NCBI GenBank assembly: GCA_030077755.1
Contig: JAQJZZ010000012.1
Span: forward strand, 124,001-188,000
From: Filosporella fistucella
Lineage: Eukaryota; Ascomycota; Leotiomycetes; Helotiales
Length of the DNA: 64,000 nucleotides
Reading direction: 5' to 3'
Shown: in pieces, positions 33,188 through 45,976 of the stretch
How positions within the stretch are numbered: the first letter of the stretch is position 1
Layout of the letters: each line of letters opens with the position of its first letter
Notes under the pieces: model-generated
What the model saw: the letters and a program-made list of their open reading frames with translations, nothing else
Databases searched by the model: none
What the model was told of the DNA's origin: nothing
Program-made: the position numbers and the translations under genes

Positions 33188-36125
33188 ATGCGACAATCCC
33201 TTGCGCTGTCCAGCAGATGGACAGTTCTACTTGTCCTCTTTACCGCGCTATGTTGTTTTCTCACCCCGTCTGGTATGAAGCTGGCCCTACATCAACAACT
33301 TCTTCTGACATGTTCCAGTCTCTGTAAAACATGAAAACTTCAAGACCTGCGATCAATCGGGATTCTGCAAACGAAATCGACAATATGCCGATGCAGCAAT
33401 CAATGCTGGAATAAAGTGGGAGGCCCCATATCGGATAACTCCCGAATCGTTGAGCTGGAAGAGTGGCCAACTACAAGGCACAATCTTGAAGACAATTAGT
33501 GCCAATGGTGACACGGTCCGGTTACCTATCACCATTTCATTCCTCGAATCGGGATCTGCGAGAGTAACAATCGATGAGGAGAAGCGCCTAAAGGGTGACA
33601 TCGAACTCCGACATAATAGCAAAGCTCGAAAGGAAAGATATAATGAAGCTGAATCATGGGCTATCGTTGGCGGTCTCGAGTTGAGCAAGAGTGCGACGGA
33701 AGAGAGAACCGATTCCCGGAGTATTGTGAAGTATGGTCCAGAAGGAAAATTCGAAGCCGTTATCACATACTCTCCATTTGGAATCGATTTCAAGAGAGAT
33801 GAAGCTACACAAATCAAGTTCAATGACCGTGGACTCTTAAATATGGAACACTGGCGACCAAAGGTGGATAAGATTGAGCCAGAGAAGAAGGAAGGGGAAG
33901 AAGCACCAGCTGTTCCCGAAGGTGAGGATGAAAGTACCTGGTGGGATGAGACATTTGGTGGATCTACGGATTCAAAGCCAAGAGGACCTGAGAGTGTCGG
34001 TCTCGATATCACATTCCCTGGCTACGAGCACGTCTTTGGTATTCCTGAGCATGCTGGGTCTTTGTCATTGAAGGAGACTCGAGCTAAAGAGGGCAATTAC
34101 CAAGACCCTTACCGGTTGTACAACGCCGATGTTTTCGAGTACATCATGGACAGCCCAATGACTCTCTATGGATCTATTCCATTCATGCAAGCTCACAAAA
34201 AGGACTCCACTGTTGGTGTCTTCTGGCTAAATGCTGCTGAAACATGGATTGATGTCGCCAAAGAAAAGCAATCATCCAATCCCTTGAGTCTTGGCATCGG
34301 AGCCAAAACTGACACCAAGACGCATTGGTTTTCGGAAAGTGGTCTGATTGATGTCTTCGTCTTTCTGGGACCAACTGCGAAGGAGGTCACCAAAGCGTAT
34401 GGAGAATTGACTGGTTACACTCAATTGCCACAGGAATTCTCTATTGCATATCATCAATGCAGATGGAACTACAACAGTGACGAGGATGTCAAGGATGTGG
34501 ACCGCAAGATGTCCAAATATCAAATCCCATATGACGTTATTTGGCTTGACATTGAGTACACTGATGACAAGCAATATTTTACTTGGGATCCTCTCAGCTT
34601 TTCCAACCCCATCGGGATGCTTGATCAATTGGACAAGTCTGAGAGAAAGCTTGTCGCTATCATTGATCCTCACATCAAGAACAAGGAGGGTTATCGTGTT
34701 GTCGAGGAGCTCAAGAAGAAGGATTTGGCAGTACACAACAAAGATGGCGAAATTTATGAAGGATGGTGTTGGCCAGGTTCTTCTCACTGGATTGATTGTT
34801 TCAGCCCTGCAGCAATCAAATGGTGGATTGGTCTATTCAAGTACGACTCTTTCAAAGGCTCTGCCTCCAATCTATTTATCTGGAACGATATGAATGAGCC
34901 ATCTGTGTTCAATGGTCCAGAGACTACCATGCCAAAGGACAATCTTCACCACGGAAGCTGGGAGCATCGTGATGTTCATAACATCAACGGTATGACTTTC
35001 CACAATGCCACCTATCAGGCTATGCTCGAGCGCAAGAAGGGCGAGATTCGTCGTCCATTTGTACTTACCAGATCGTTCTATGCTGGCTCTCAACGCCTGG
35101 GAGCTATGTGGACCGGTGATAACCAGGCCAGCTGGGAGCACCTTGCAGCTGGATTTCCAATGGTAATCAACAATGGTATTGCCGGATTCCCATTTGCCGG
35201 TGCCGATGTAGGAGGTTTCTTTGGTAACCCAGAAAAGGACCTGCTCACCCGCTGGTATCAAGCTGGTGCATTCTACCCATTCTTCAGAGGCCACGCCCAC
35301 ATTGATACTAGACGTCGTGAGCCATATCTTGCTGGTGAGCCATACACTGGCATTATCACTCAGGCCCTCCGTCTCCGCTATGCACTTCTCCCAGCTTGGT
35401 ATACCGCGTTCCACGAAGCAAGTGTTGACGGCACTCCAATCCTCAGACCTCATTATTTCGAATATCCCGCTGATGAAGCTGGATTTGCTATCGATGATCA
35501 ATTCTTTGTTGGAGGGACTGGCCTTCTCGCTAAGCCGGTTGTTACACAAAACGCCGAAAGTGTTGAGATCTATATCCCAGATGATGAGGTCTACTATGAT
35601 TATTTCACTTATGAGAAATATTCAGGCAAAGGCAAAGTTACTGTTGCTGCACCACTTGAAAAGATACCACTTTTGATGCAGGGCGGTCACATCATTCCTC
35701 GCAAAGATCGTCCACGTAGATCTAGTGGACTCATGAAGTGGGATCCATATACTCTTGCCATTGTTCTCAACAAGGCAGGTACTGCCACTGGTGAGTTGTA
35801 CGTGGATGATGGCGAGACTTTTGACTATCAACAAGGTGCCTATATCCATCGCAGCTTCGACTTTGCCAACGGCGTACTTGCTAGCAAGAATATCGGGACG
35901 AAAGGCAAATTGACCGACAAGTACCTGAAGTCGGTGAAGGATGTTGGAGTTGAGAAGATCGTCATTGTTGGAGCACCAAAAGAGTGGGCATCAAAATCAA
36001 CTGTTAAGGTTGGTTCGAGTGAGGCAAAAGTAGAATATCATGCCGAGGAGGGCAACAAGGGAGCGTGGGCAGTGGTTAAAGCTCCAAAGATTCATATTGG
36101 AGAGGACTGGAAGATCGAATTCTAG
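33188..36125 (+). CDS. Glucosidase II alpha subunit (GH31), ER
   Basis: Two exons, 33188-33272 and 33319-36125, with a 46-nt intron (GTATGA donor, TTCTGAC branch, phase 1); 963 aa. Signal peptide MRQSLALSSRWTVLLVLFTALCCFL is encoded in exon 1, followed by VKHENFKTCDQSGFCKRNR, the characteristic N-terminus of the enzyme. GH31 catalytic region: nucleophile D552 in WNDMNEPSVF, acid/base D629 in WTGDNQASWEHL, and GADVGGFFGNP after it. Glucosidase II removes the two inner glucoses of N-glycans in the calnexin cycle together with its beta subunit, which is not in the window. The protein lacks a KDEL-type signal, as usual for the alpha chain, which the beta chain retains. Long antisense frames across it are shadows. 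Confidence 0.95.
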
Positions 36126-36613
36126 AGGCGTGGACAAAATTTGTGGATATGAGCAGGTATATGTAGTAATAGATATGCATGTCTACATTGTGCGCAGAAA
36201 GTGTTCTTAACTACGTTGTCCACCATTAACCCGGCAGCGTTGAGTAAGTATATTGTGATGAATCTAGAAACGACCAAGATTAATAACTCATACTCACTAA
36301 TAGGAAATTTCACGTCTCTTATATACACACCAGTTTCAAAACAATTCAACTTTAAATTACTCATTACACCACATGCGGGATGGTTCTTACCATTAAGCAT
36401 CTGCTACCACTCGATCCTTCCAACCCAGCCAGAATTGTTCGGCCTTTGCCGTCAAAAGAAAGATAATTTTAAATGAAACAAAATTTCATACCTGTTATTA
36501 AGCATATCACTCTCTGGCAAGAATATTTCCCACAAAACAGGCGCTTTTGCTTAATCATCATTAAGCTGGCACAATACGCTGTTACCATCGAGTCAGATTA
36601 GAGACCCCGCAAA
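36126..36613. other. Intergenic
   Basis: About 490 nt, AT-rich, between two plus-strand genes. No element recognised. Confidence 0.5.
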
Positions 36614-37127
36614 ATGGCAACACCTAAACAACTCCAGTCCAACGAAATGCATGACGGTTCAGGAGGAGGTGATACAGGGCACATAGCAGATATTGGTCAT
36701 TCTGCTGATACATTTACACATGTGAGTCTTTCTTGTTATTCTAGCAAGGTGACCAATTTTCGAGATCTAGATAGGGCATCCCAAGTTACCCAGCTCACAT
36801 GACCAGGACACTTCAACCTTCTCGCACCACAACGATCATCAAGACAATCACCACGGAGATCATCATCAACACCACCATCACCGCCATGGTGACGACTATG
36901 TAGTCATTCCAATTTACGATGGAGCATATGACCCACCACAAAATTATGGAACTCTCTCTAGACCAAGGGATGCACGATGGGGATTAGATCGAGAACCTGG
37001 CTTTGAACCAGAGTATTTTGTCAATGCTTGTGCTGTGGCAGTTGTAGTTTGTTTCTTTGTCTATGTTACACTGATGGTTCTGGATTATACTCCGCACTGT
37101 GGGATGCTGCATGGGATTGTGTGCTGA
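36614..37127 (+). CDS. His-rich small single-pass membrane protein
   Basis: Two exons, 36614-36721 and 36807-37127, with an 85-nt intron (GTGAGT donor, acceptor ACCAG, phase 0); 142 aa. The first 35 residues are acidic and Gly-rich. Residues about 42-61 are dominated by His with Asp/Asn/Gln (13 His among 24 residues between SHHND and HGDD). A short Pro/Tyr/Arg segment leads to one transmembrane helix (FVNACAVAVVVCFFVYVTLMVL), and the protein ends in YTPHCGMLHGIVC. No signal peptide, so the His tract probably faces the cytosol. A metal-binding role (Zn, Ni or Cu) is plausible only from composition. I do not recognise the family. Confidence 0.7.
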
Positions 37128-37993
37128 GTATAGAGATGAAATTGCGAGTTGGGAGTTCAAGAGAAACGGACGGGAGATTCGGTGTATGATCAACTCCCCA
37201 TTGTTGTATCAAAATTTTATGTTGTAAAACAAGGTTTCAAATTCGATGGACTTTTGGCGATCTCAATATCCAGCGCGAGATTATTGCCTCCATGTTCAGA
37301 CAGTACTTTTTTATTGCTTCCAAATCGTCCCAAACTCCAAGCTAGGTGTGCAACCGACAATTATATCAGTTGACGAAAGTAGCGAAACTATTGCTTGAGC
37401 CACGAGGGAAAAGCCAAAGAAAAACATTTCATATCTTCTACGATTTGTAATATATCAAGGTATTTAAGCTACAGCAGCTAGCAACGAAACTAGACCGACC
37501 AAGCTGCCCAGCTACTGAGATGCCCAAACCAAATGGAAGATGTTTGATTGTTTTGAGTGTGAAACAGGCCGTTTTATCGCCGTTTCGGCTATTTCTCGGA
37601 TATTTAGTCATTCAATATCTACCATCAGGTCTGGGAGGAGTTCAAAATCGTTATTTGCAGAGAGCTTTGAGAGTTGGGGCAACCAGTTCGAGATCGGAAT
37701 CACCTCTATGTCGGTATAACGTTGTCTTGATATTTCACAGAAGCTCGAATTGCTCTAACGAATAATCAGCATCTCGTGCTGCTATGGAGCTTTCAGTGAG
37801 CGAGAGCCTCTGTTGAGATACCCTGCGCATGTGGGATGTTTGTGCCGAACCAGATACGAAGAATATGCAGCATCCCGAAATACAAAGCAGCTTTATTCTT
37901 TGTATTCCAATCCGTTTCCTTGAATTCAACGGATATTCTATGGCCCATCTGCTCTTTCAAGAATTTTCCAATGTGTTTGCATCTGACGACTTC
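37128..37993. other. Intergenic between converging genes
   Basis: About 870 nt separating the His-rich gene and the 3' end of the esterase gene. No supported frame. Confidence 0.5.
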
Positions 37994-39634
37994 TTATTGA
38001 ACCCCTCCACCACATAATGAATCATACAGAGCGGAATCAACAACATCAATACCAACTCTATTTCCATCTGCCAATCTTATCAGGTTCCTTTCTCCCGCTC
38101 CATACCCTGGCCACCCATGATCATAACATTTCAACCCATTTTCAGGATCCTTTGCAAATGCTGCCCATGCACTCCTCAAATGCCTTCCTACTGCTTGCAC
38201 ATCCTTCTCTTGTCCCTTTGCTCCGAAAATCAACGTCAGTTCACTTCCATGGTACGCTCCGCTATCTGGCACTGTAGTCAACTTCATGCTCTCGAAATCA
38301 CCCATGTATCTGTATCTCCAAGTCGGTAATCCCGCCCTAACATTAAGTTCAGCACGCGCAGCTGCCGGACAAGAAAATGTAAAAGTATTGAAAACATTCC
38401 ATTCCAAGTCTGGGAGGTATCCATCATACAAAGATGCAATAGTCTTGTAATATCCTGCCTCGTAATCAGTATTGCCGATTAGGAGAGGGACTTTGATAAT
38501 TCTTCCAGCAAGACCAAGTGATGTGTAATTGGAGAAAACTAGTCGATCGTCGATGGTTGGCCAAAAGAAGGCAGAGCCAAAAGGGGAGCTGGTTCGAGGC
38601 AAATTGGAAGTGATTTCAGAGGTACTCTTGTTCCGCATGCACGATAGAACAGAATAGGGATCGGAGTCTGAATCACCACATGATAGCAATGAAGTGACGT
38701 TGAACCAGGCTTCCGCGCTTGTGGCTTTGGTAAAACCACCCTGGCCTACTGTTCCAGACTGCATTATCATTCCAGAGATTATTGGATCTTCAGCAAAAGC
38801 GTAACTGTAGTAGTCTACTGATTGCGCCCCAGCTGATTGTCCGAAGAGAACCATTCGATACGGATCACCTCCAAATGCTGCAATATTTTCCCGCACCCAT
38901 TCAATTGCGAGTCTTTGGTCGAGCAAAGCTAGGTTGTTCTGAGTGAAAGGATTGCCTGGAAACCCAAATATATTCAAGCGATAACTGATTCATGTTAGTA
39001 CTCCATGTATCAACGGAGTCTTGCTTACTTGAATGAGACGACAACGACATCCTGCTCTCCTGCAAGGAGTTCGCCATTATAAATAGGATCTGACGATCTC
39101 CCGATTGAGAACCCTCCACCCAGTATCCACACAAGTACGGCTTTCTTCCGATCGCCTGATTGAGGTTTCGTCCAAATGTTCAACGTGAGGCAATCCTCGC
39201 TGAAGGTATCTCCGGTCTGGAGTAGTTGGTCGAGAGCCGAGAGCCCGACTGTAGTGAGGTTTTTTCCAGTAGTATTTGCTGGCATGCCCCCACCAAATAC
39301 CGTGGTGATCGGACAGGAAAATCCCTGCGTGTAAACTCTGTCAGTTGCATTCTCTATCTTCCATCTTCGCAACACTTACAAATCGGGTGGCATTTATTGC
39401 ACCCGTACCCTCGTACTTCTGTGGTGCAGCAAATCTCAAGTTTCCAATTGGAGGTTTTGCATAAGGCACACCCAAGTATGCTGATACTTCAAGATCATGA
39501 GATGCCTGGCGCCCAGTGATACGGCCAGATTGGGTTTCGACAGTCCGACCAACTTTCCAGGTGGGATTTGCGGCAGAAAACATCGATATTTGCCATGATG
39601 CTATCAGCCATAGGTGGGTGAAGAGATTGAACAT
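37994..39634 (-). CDS. Secreted type-B carboxylesterase/lipase
   Basis: Three exons: 39380-39634, 39029-39324, 37994-38984; introns of 55 and 43 nt (GTAAGT and GTAAGC donors); 513 aa, standard for the family. Signal peptide in MFNLFTHLWLIASWQISMFSA. Fold markers in order: YLGVPYAKPPIGNLRF, SEDCLTLNIW (type-B signature 2), VLVWILGGGFSIG (oxyanion region, with Leu where His-Gly is common), SFNYRLNIFGFPG, and the nucleophile elbow FGQSAG with Ser about 234. Likely acid is the Glu of NTDYEAGYY and the base His is in GAYHGSELTLIFG. It hydrolyses extracellular esters; substrate unknown. It shares a 799-nt upstream region with the 3' end of the MFS gene. Confidence 0.9.
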
Positions 39635-39678
39635 CCTCAGTGTACAGTCAAATTATCTTTGATTCGGGAAATTCCGTC

Positions 39679-39686
39679 TTTTTATA
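39679..39686 (-). promoter_or_regulatory. TATA box of the carboxylesterase gene
   Basis: TATAAAAA on the minus strand about 45 nt before the ATG at 39634, implying a short leader. Confidence 0.45.
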
Positions 39687-40433
39687 AAGGGGTGAAAATC
39701 TTGAAGGTGTGGTCAGGGAGGAATTCGGTTTCAGGGGAACTTTTTTTCTTCCAGACTGATGACTTTATATGCCATGTATATATCTCCACCGTCGAGTATT
39801 TCGACATGTAATCGGAAATTTTCATCGCATTCAGCCGTCGCTTCAGTTCAAATGCGCTTTTGTCAGTCCAGGCACAATCATTACTTTACTTGTAAGATTA
39901 AGTGCGTAACACGGGAACGGGGTGTGGAGAATGTTTCTAATGCGCAGCATTTGGATGTTGATAACAGCAATGATCCATAGGCAAAACTCCGTAATCCATA
40001 ATGTCACTGGTCAGCAACTGCCAAGGCAGGTCTACCAAGACCCTCTTGGCTGCAACGATCATCGTATTTTCTCGGATTCAGAAATATGTCAGATCACATG
40101 ATCAGGAAGAAAAGTTGTGCCGTGCATGACAGGCTATGCATGTATGTATTGTGAAGAAACTTGATGGAGCCTCTCACTAGCAAATTTGGCTTACTTCACG
40201 AGAACGAAATGGGACTTTCTAAATTACGAGACCCCAGTTCAGTCTCTTCATGTCATTGCTGTCATCGACCTGTCCTTCATGAGCTCGCTTATTGAAAAAG
40301 GGGAAAAGTGGGTTTCCCTGAACCAACTCTTCATTGTTGGTAATTCTACTGACAGATACCTTCGGTAAATTTCAGCAAGAACATGAAATTCTGGTTGCAT
40401 ATGTATCTCTAGGCACCTCTGAAGATATACCAA
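39687..40433. other. Intergenic, no supported gene
   Basis: About 750 nt upstream of the esterase. Small frames only. Confidence 0.5.
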
Positions 40434-42304
40434 TCAGAAATTATTCGCCCTTCTCAGTTGTACATGACAAAAGTCTAACGGGCTGTGACGATGCATGAAA
40501 TTCCGAATGACCTTCCCAAACATATACATCAAAACCGACAGAAGGATAAAAGCTGACTGGATGCCAGCCATTGCTCCATAGGTATTTTTGCTCCCACTAA
40601 GCGTCAACCATGGACCCAGAAAGAATGATGCCCCGAACACGAAGAAATTCCTAATCAAAACCAATGCGACAGTAGTTTCGACACTAATATCCCGATGCGC
40701 ATCAAGCAAATACGAAAATGAGCATGACAGAGAAGAAACAGCGGCGAATGCGATCATCCCGAATAGAAGTGAGATAACCACCCATGAAAGCTCATGTTTG
40801 TGGGAATTGCTAGTATCTGCATAAAATCCGAAAGCAACTAAGCCTGGAATCCCGATGATCAATGTTGGTAGCACTAAGATGAGCCTAAATTCAGGTTCGT
40901 AGACTCCATTGTTTCGACGAGCGAGCCATTTGGAAGACCAGTCCATGATTAAGTGTGATAGGATAAATGAACAAATCGCTCCCACAGTAGGGAACGTGTA
41001 TAAGTATCCAAGCTTTGTTGGAGTATAAGACGCTGGAGGAGGTGCAAATAGTTGGGCTAGAATTATCGCGCTTCCGATCATCTGACAGCTTGATTAGCAA
41101 TGTAGAGCAAGTCAACGCATTCGATCATACCCAGGCAGTGAAGACTCCCCCAAAACTGAATGCCCATAGTACTGCAGGATAGACCATGCAAACAAATGGT
41201 CGGGCAAGCAATATGAATGGATTTTCTTGTGAAAATCTGCCACGAAACGGTGCCATTTCCTCAATCCAATTGCGGGGTAGCTCGTCTGAAGGTTCGATAG
41301 ACACATGTTCGATTTCATTTACCCTTTTCTTCGAATGATCCATCATGGTTCCTGACAAGTTTGGAGATGATTCAGCTCCAGCGACTGCTGCGTCTTCGGG
41401 AGTGATTGCATCGGTCTCTAAGATTAATGCTCGTTGATACGCTGTTTCGGGGCAGAAAAGAATCAGGACCAGGAGTCCGAAAGCCGTGAATCCAGTAAGA
41501 ATCCAAAATTGCATTCTCCATCCATATCTATCTGTTATATACCCACCAATAATGGGTGAGAAGTACTTTAACGTGTTAGTATCGGAGATGTAGAGCCGCT
41601 CGAAGGATACATACAGTGGTTGACAAACTCATCATTGCCAGGAATGAGACTCTCCGACCTCGTTGGTGAACCTTTCAAGAGTTTTCAGTGTCATTGAAAC
41701 TGTTTCAAGATTCCAGATACTTACAAAATACATATCTCCAATAGTCGAGAGAACTATCCCTTCAAATGCACCAAGTCCAAATCCTTGCACAAGCCTGGCT
41801 CCAAGGAAGCTGCTGTAACTTGTCACTTTCGCGCTCCATAGCGTACTCGAGAAGGTCAACGCCGAGCAGACTAGATATGCAGGCCTCTTTCCCCACAACC
41901 TTGACGATACAGAAGCAAGAAGCGCACCAATCCCCGAAGTGAAAAGCGGATAACCAGAGAAGATCTCAATGTCCGTGAAGCTTTTGTCGAACTCTTTGAC
42001 GAGAATAGCAGTGATTGAAGATAGGGCGGGTCCCAGAATTCCCGCAAAAGCCGCATTGATGCAAATACAGAATAGTGTTAGGTCTTTCTTCCATGATGGC
42101 CAGTTCTGGAAGTCTGTCAGGTGGCTGCAGATAGTTGGAATGGTTGCTTACCAAAGGATCGCGAGGTGAATTTGAGGGCTGCGGCACAAGCACTATCTCA
42201 TGATTCCGTGTATCCTCGGAGGTATGCGATTGGTCTTCGAATAGAAGTGATGTTCCAGGGACATGTACGCCCTGTGGCTTTGGTTCGATTATGCCCAAAC
42301 CCAT
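40434..42304 (-). CDS. Major facilitator transporter, DHA1-type (12 helices)
   Basis: Five exons: 42152-42304, 41725-42105, 41615-41671, 41131-41565, 40434-41081; introns of 46-53 nt with GTAAGC, GTAAGT, GTATGT and GTATGA donors; 557 aa. After a 50-residue cytosolic N-terminus comes RDPLNWPSWKKDLTLF, the entry motif of fungal drug:H+ antiporters. Helices 1-6 follow, with the motif-A-like loop LWGKRPAYLV, then ARLVQGFGLGAFEGIVLSTIGDMYFVHQRGRRVSFLAMM and WRMQFWILTGF. A long acidic loop (about residues 235-320) separates the two halves. Helices 7-12 run to an arginine-rich end (FMHRHSP). Plasma-membrane efflux of small molecules is the family role; the cargo is unknown. No biosynthetic enzyme cluster is adjacent. 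Confidence 0.88.
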
Positions 42305-44489
42305 CCCGAATTTTGTGAAGAAACAGTCGAAATCGAAAACCTAAAGAGAGGCGAAATTTATTTGAGCACTGATCGATCTGAAAATTTTGTAACATTCTTC
42401 CCAAAAAAACATGGAACTTGTATTTCCCAATTCGAGATACGTCTAAACATTTCGGTCTGATGTATCCGATGGTTACGATCTTCCATGCTCAACTCATACA
42501 ACTCCACTTAAGAGGGGAGGTTGCCGTTGACCATCACTGGCAGAGATGGCATTTGACTCTGCAGGGTACCTAGGAAGCACAGTTCGGCAGATGACGGGCG
42601 CTGTCAAGCGTGCGAATGGGAATGGAGACAGTTTCTCCCCGTGTGGCGCTTTATCCCCCGTTTCACATGGTCAAATACAGTTACCGAGCAAAATCTCAGC
42701 ATCGATTTCTGGAAGGTGGTATAAGCTTATGATAAGAGAGAGAGCAAGCTCCCATTCCCATTCGCTCAGATTTTCCGATAGCAAACGTGAATGGCAATAG
42801 CTTAAGTTCTACGTGGGGTTGTGTGAATGTCGCAGGAGGGAGATCAGGGGAAACACTTCTAGAACACGAGGCAGGTTCATCCGAATTCGATTATAAGTCA
42901 GCATTCTCAAATCAATCTTGATTGATATACCGCTAGGATTTGGATCCGTCAATCGACGTAATTGCCCCCGCTTTCATCTCAGCATTGACGGCTATTTTGA
43001 AATCTGCCTGCGTCGAGTCGGGAGTAGCCGTCGGGCAATATATTTATATTCCTAAGTTGGACGAGTCTGGAGAAAGGAACAATATCCATTCGTCGGACGT
43101 ACTCAAAGCTTCCAGATCAAGGCATTGCCTAATGGTCTAATGTAAGATTTATGGAAATCGTGTTTCGAAGGAGGTTACGAAGACCGCCATTCCGGCCGTA
43201 AGGAGATGTTTTGTGGAAAAATCATGGCTTTCAGTGATATCAGGACACATCCTATCGTGATTTTGGAGCCCCTTGTGAAGCTCCAACTTCCAAAGACAGT
43301 GTAAGCTGAGTAGATGGTAGCACGGAGGTGGGAATGAACGCGATTCGGTGTAGCTCAATCGTAAACACCCACTGCGATTGTGAAGGCTGGAGACGACAGA
43401 CTTGTGCAACCCTCAACTTCAGAATAAGGCCGATCTTTTCTCCGTTCTTGGTTTAGAATCAGTGCGATGATACTTACGATGTTGAGCTTGCTCTGTTTGG
43501 CGGTGTATATCAAGTGTTATACGCCACCGTCGGTTTTGGAAGAGTGGAATGATTATTCTGTATGCAATCTGTTTAACAAATGCGAAAGCTTGATCTATCC
43601 ATAAGATCTGATAACATGTCTGCCTGAAATATTTGAATTGTTTGTTGCTTTAATGGTGGCTTCATTGCGCCTCCCTGCCTCAAGCAACCCAAGTGAATTT
43701 GCGGCGCGGTTCTGGTTGCACAGCCAGCCCACACCATTAATTGATCATAGCTATCTATGCATGGCTATTGAACTCAGGGGTACGGATCCTGACAACCGCA
43801 TATAGAGAATTATGAAGTCTGAATAGCATCTTCACCCGGTTGAACCTGTGTGGGGTAGCAACGTAGGTGTTATTTTGTCTCTAATTGCGTTCGAGTTTGG
43901 TTAAGCTGCCACTTGAGGAACATTTCTGCAGCGAAGAGAAAATTGATATTTAGAAGCAATAATAGAAAAGAAACTCTCTTGCCAGACTGAGTGTCAGCAG
44001 CAAGACAATATCTTCTCGAGATACGAGCATTTGAAGACAGCATGAATTGCGCATTTCCAGTGATGGTCCATATTCTCGGGTTTCCCCACGCTGTGGCAAA
44101 GCTACCCTCATTGCAAAATGCCCATCTCAAAATCTAATTGGGACGAAATCCCTGTTAGGCACGCGTTCTTGAAAGGATTTCTTGGGTTTTGTAAGCTATC
44201 TTACAATTCTTTACCAAACTTTGTTGTGCCTACTTCCCCGTGGGAGGGTCCGGTTTCCGAACACATAACACATAAACTGACGTTCTGCGCCGCACATCCC
44301 GTCTGCCAGGGTTTCATGTTTGGGCTGACTCTGTGAGTGATGACGGGGCTGTGGGAATTATAATCTTGGTTACACAGGGTATTTGCTATATGATCAATGG
44401 CACCCTGCCATCGGAGCCGGGCACATGAGCCAAATCACGATCTCTGCCCCAGCCGAAACCTTCTCCATTACTTTATCGTCACCTTTAAA
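42305..44489. other. Gene-poor intergenic, 2.2 kb
   Basis: Divergent region between the MFS transporter and the rhodopsin-fold gene. No frame above 90 codons with features, no obvious transposon ends or repeats. It must contain both promoters. Confidence 0.5.
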
Positions 44490-45976
44490 ATGTCGATCCA
44501 TATTATCAACATGAGTGAAAATCATACCGGAAGTTTATACGCAGCAACAATAGTTCCTGTAGTTCTTGCATCCTTCGTTGTGGCCCTGCGTTTATACACA
44601 CGGGTGTTTGTCGTTCAATCATGTCGGTCTGATGACCATCTAATGTACCTCGCTGTCGTGAGTTATATCTCTGACATCGTTGAATACGCGACCTAATTGA
44701 ACTCCAGTTAGCTTCTGTTGTAGCATCCGGATTTACATGCATAGCGATACCTCTTGGACTTGGTCGCCACTACAAATCATTGAATCGTGAAGACGCTATT
44801 GAAGCCATGAAGTATCTATGGGCGACCCAGCCAGTCAATATAACGTCATTCTATCTTTCCAAACTCTCGGTCGCGGTGTTTCTTCTTCGTCTAGTGCCTT
44901 TTCGAAGGTGGTCGTACTTTTTACATGGCATCATTTGCATCCTCACTGTTGCTTGGGTCTTTGCACTCGTCAACATGTTTGCAATGTGCCAGCCCCTTGC
45001 CAGATTCTGGGATAAGCATGCAGGTGGATTCTGTTGGTCTCCGAGCTTTACGCAGGTTAGCCCTTACTTCTTCAATGGTAAGAATACTTCCCAATTGCAT
45101 GTAACAACATCTCGTACTGATGACTCGAAAGCATATGGCATATTCACAGACCTTGCCTTCGTCATAATCCCAATGATTTTGTTATGGGTGAGTTGAGAAA
45201 TGAAATGGCCCAACACTCCTTGCTAAAAAATACCAGAGAGTTCAGATTGAGATTCGAACAAAGGTTGCAATCATTGCGGTTCTTAGCCTCGGGGTAATGT
45301 GAGTATACTGTTCCAGTACATAGAACTCAGACTAACCCAACCAAGTACTGCAGCATGTTCTGTAATGAAACTCCTCCAATTCCCTGGGCTATTGAAGAAG
45401 CGTGGTGACCCTACCTTTGATCAAGTCGGAATAATTAAGTGGTCCATCGTTGAGCTTGTAAGATGATGCCTCCATATACTGCTCAGCACTGACGTGAAAT
45501 AGAATGTTGGTATCATAGCAGCCAGCTTGCCAGCCTTGAGGCCACTGTTCAAGATGTTCAATTCCAAAGACTCCCAATCAATATCGCAGCGGGCCTCGAG
45601 GAGCCATCACATTTATTCGCATAGTAGAGGTATATCACCTGGAAGTAGTGAGCCACTCAAACCAATCCACCACCACAACGACAGCGATACCCTAGAAGCT
45701 GGAGCGTACGATCAATTCATTCGGGTTCTGGCGAGAGATCCTTCTGTGCTACCAGACGTACACGATGATCCTGCCACACCCTCATCTTCAAGGCATATAC
45801 CTCATGCGTCTTCCTTGAGCAAAATTGTTGCGCCTCAAGATGTGCATGTATCTTATGCCGCAAGAGAAGCAGCCTGGGAAGATGTGTATGGCCCGGCTGA
45901 GCCTTCGACAAGAAGGGACGTATGGGAAGGTGATCATCCAGAATCATTTCGATTTCCGATGCATAATAGGTTTTGA
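44490..45976 (+). CDS. Rhodopsin-fold (PTH11-like, no CFEM) 7-helix membrane protein
   Basis: Six exons: 44490-44657, 44708-45077, 45132-45187, 45237-45298, 45346-45457, 45503-45976; introns of 45-54 nt; 413 aa. The donor of intron 2 is the GTAAGA at 45078, because it alone keeps the helix frame (SFTQVSPYFFNAYGIFTDLAFVIIPMILLW). Helix landmarks of the fungal rhodopsin-domain family are present: LRLYTRVFVVQSCRSDDHLMYLAVLASVVASG, GLGRHYKSL, TSFYLSKLSVAVFLLRL, CQPLARFWD and FTDLAFVIIPMILLWRVQIEIRTKVAI, then NVGIIAASLPALRPLFKMF. There is a 130-residue Ser/His-rich cytosolic tail. PTH11-type receptors sense surfaces and host cues in plant pathogens; here no CFEM domain precedes the helices, so it belongs to the larger uncharacterised group. 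Confidence 0.87.

Noticed and set aside
34872..35549. 225-codon antisense frame in the glucosidase II gene
   Set aside because: Shadow of the conserved GH31 frame on the other strand; same for the 219-codon frame at 33353-34012.
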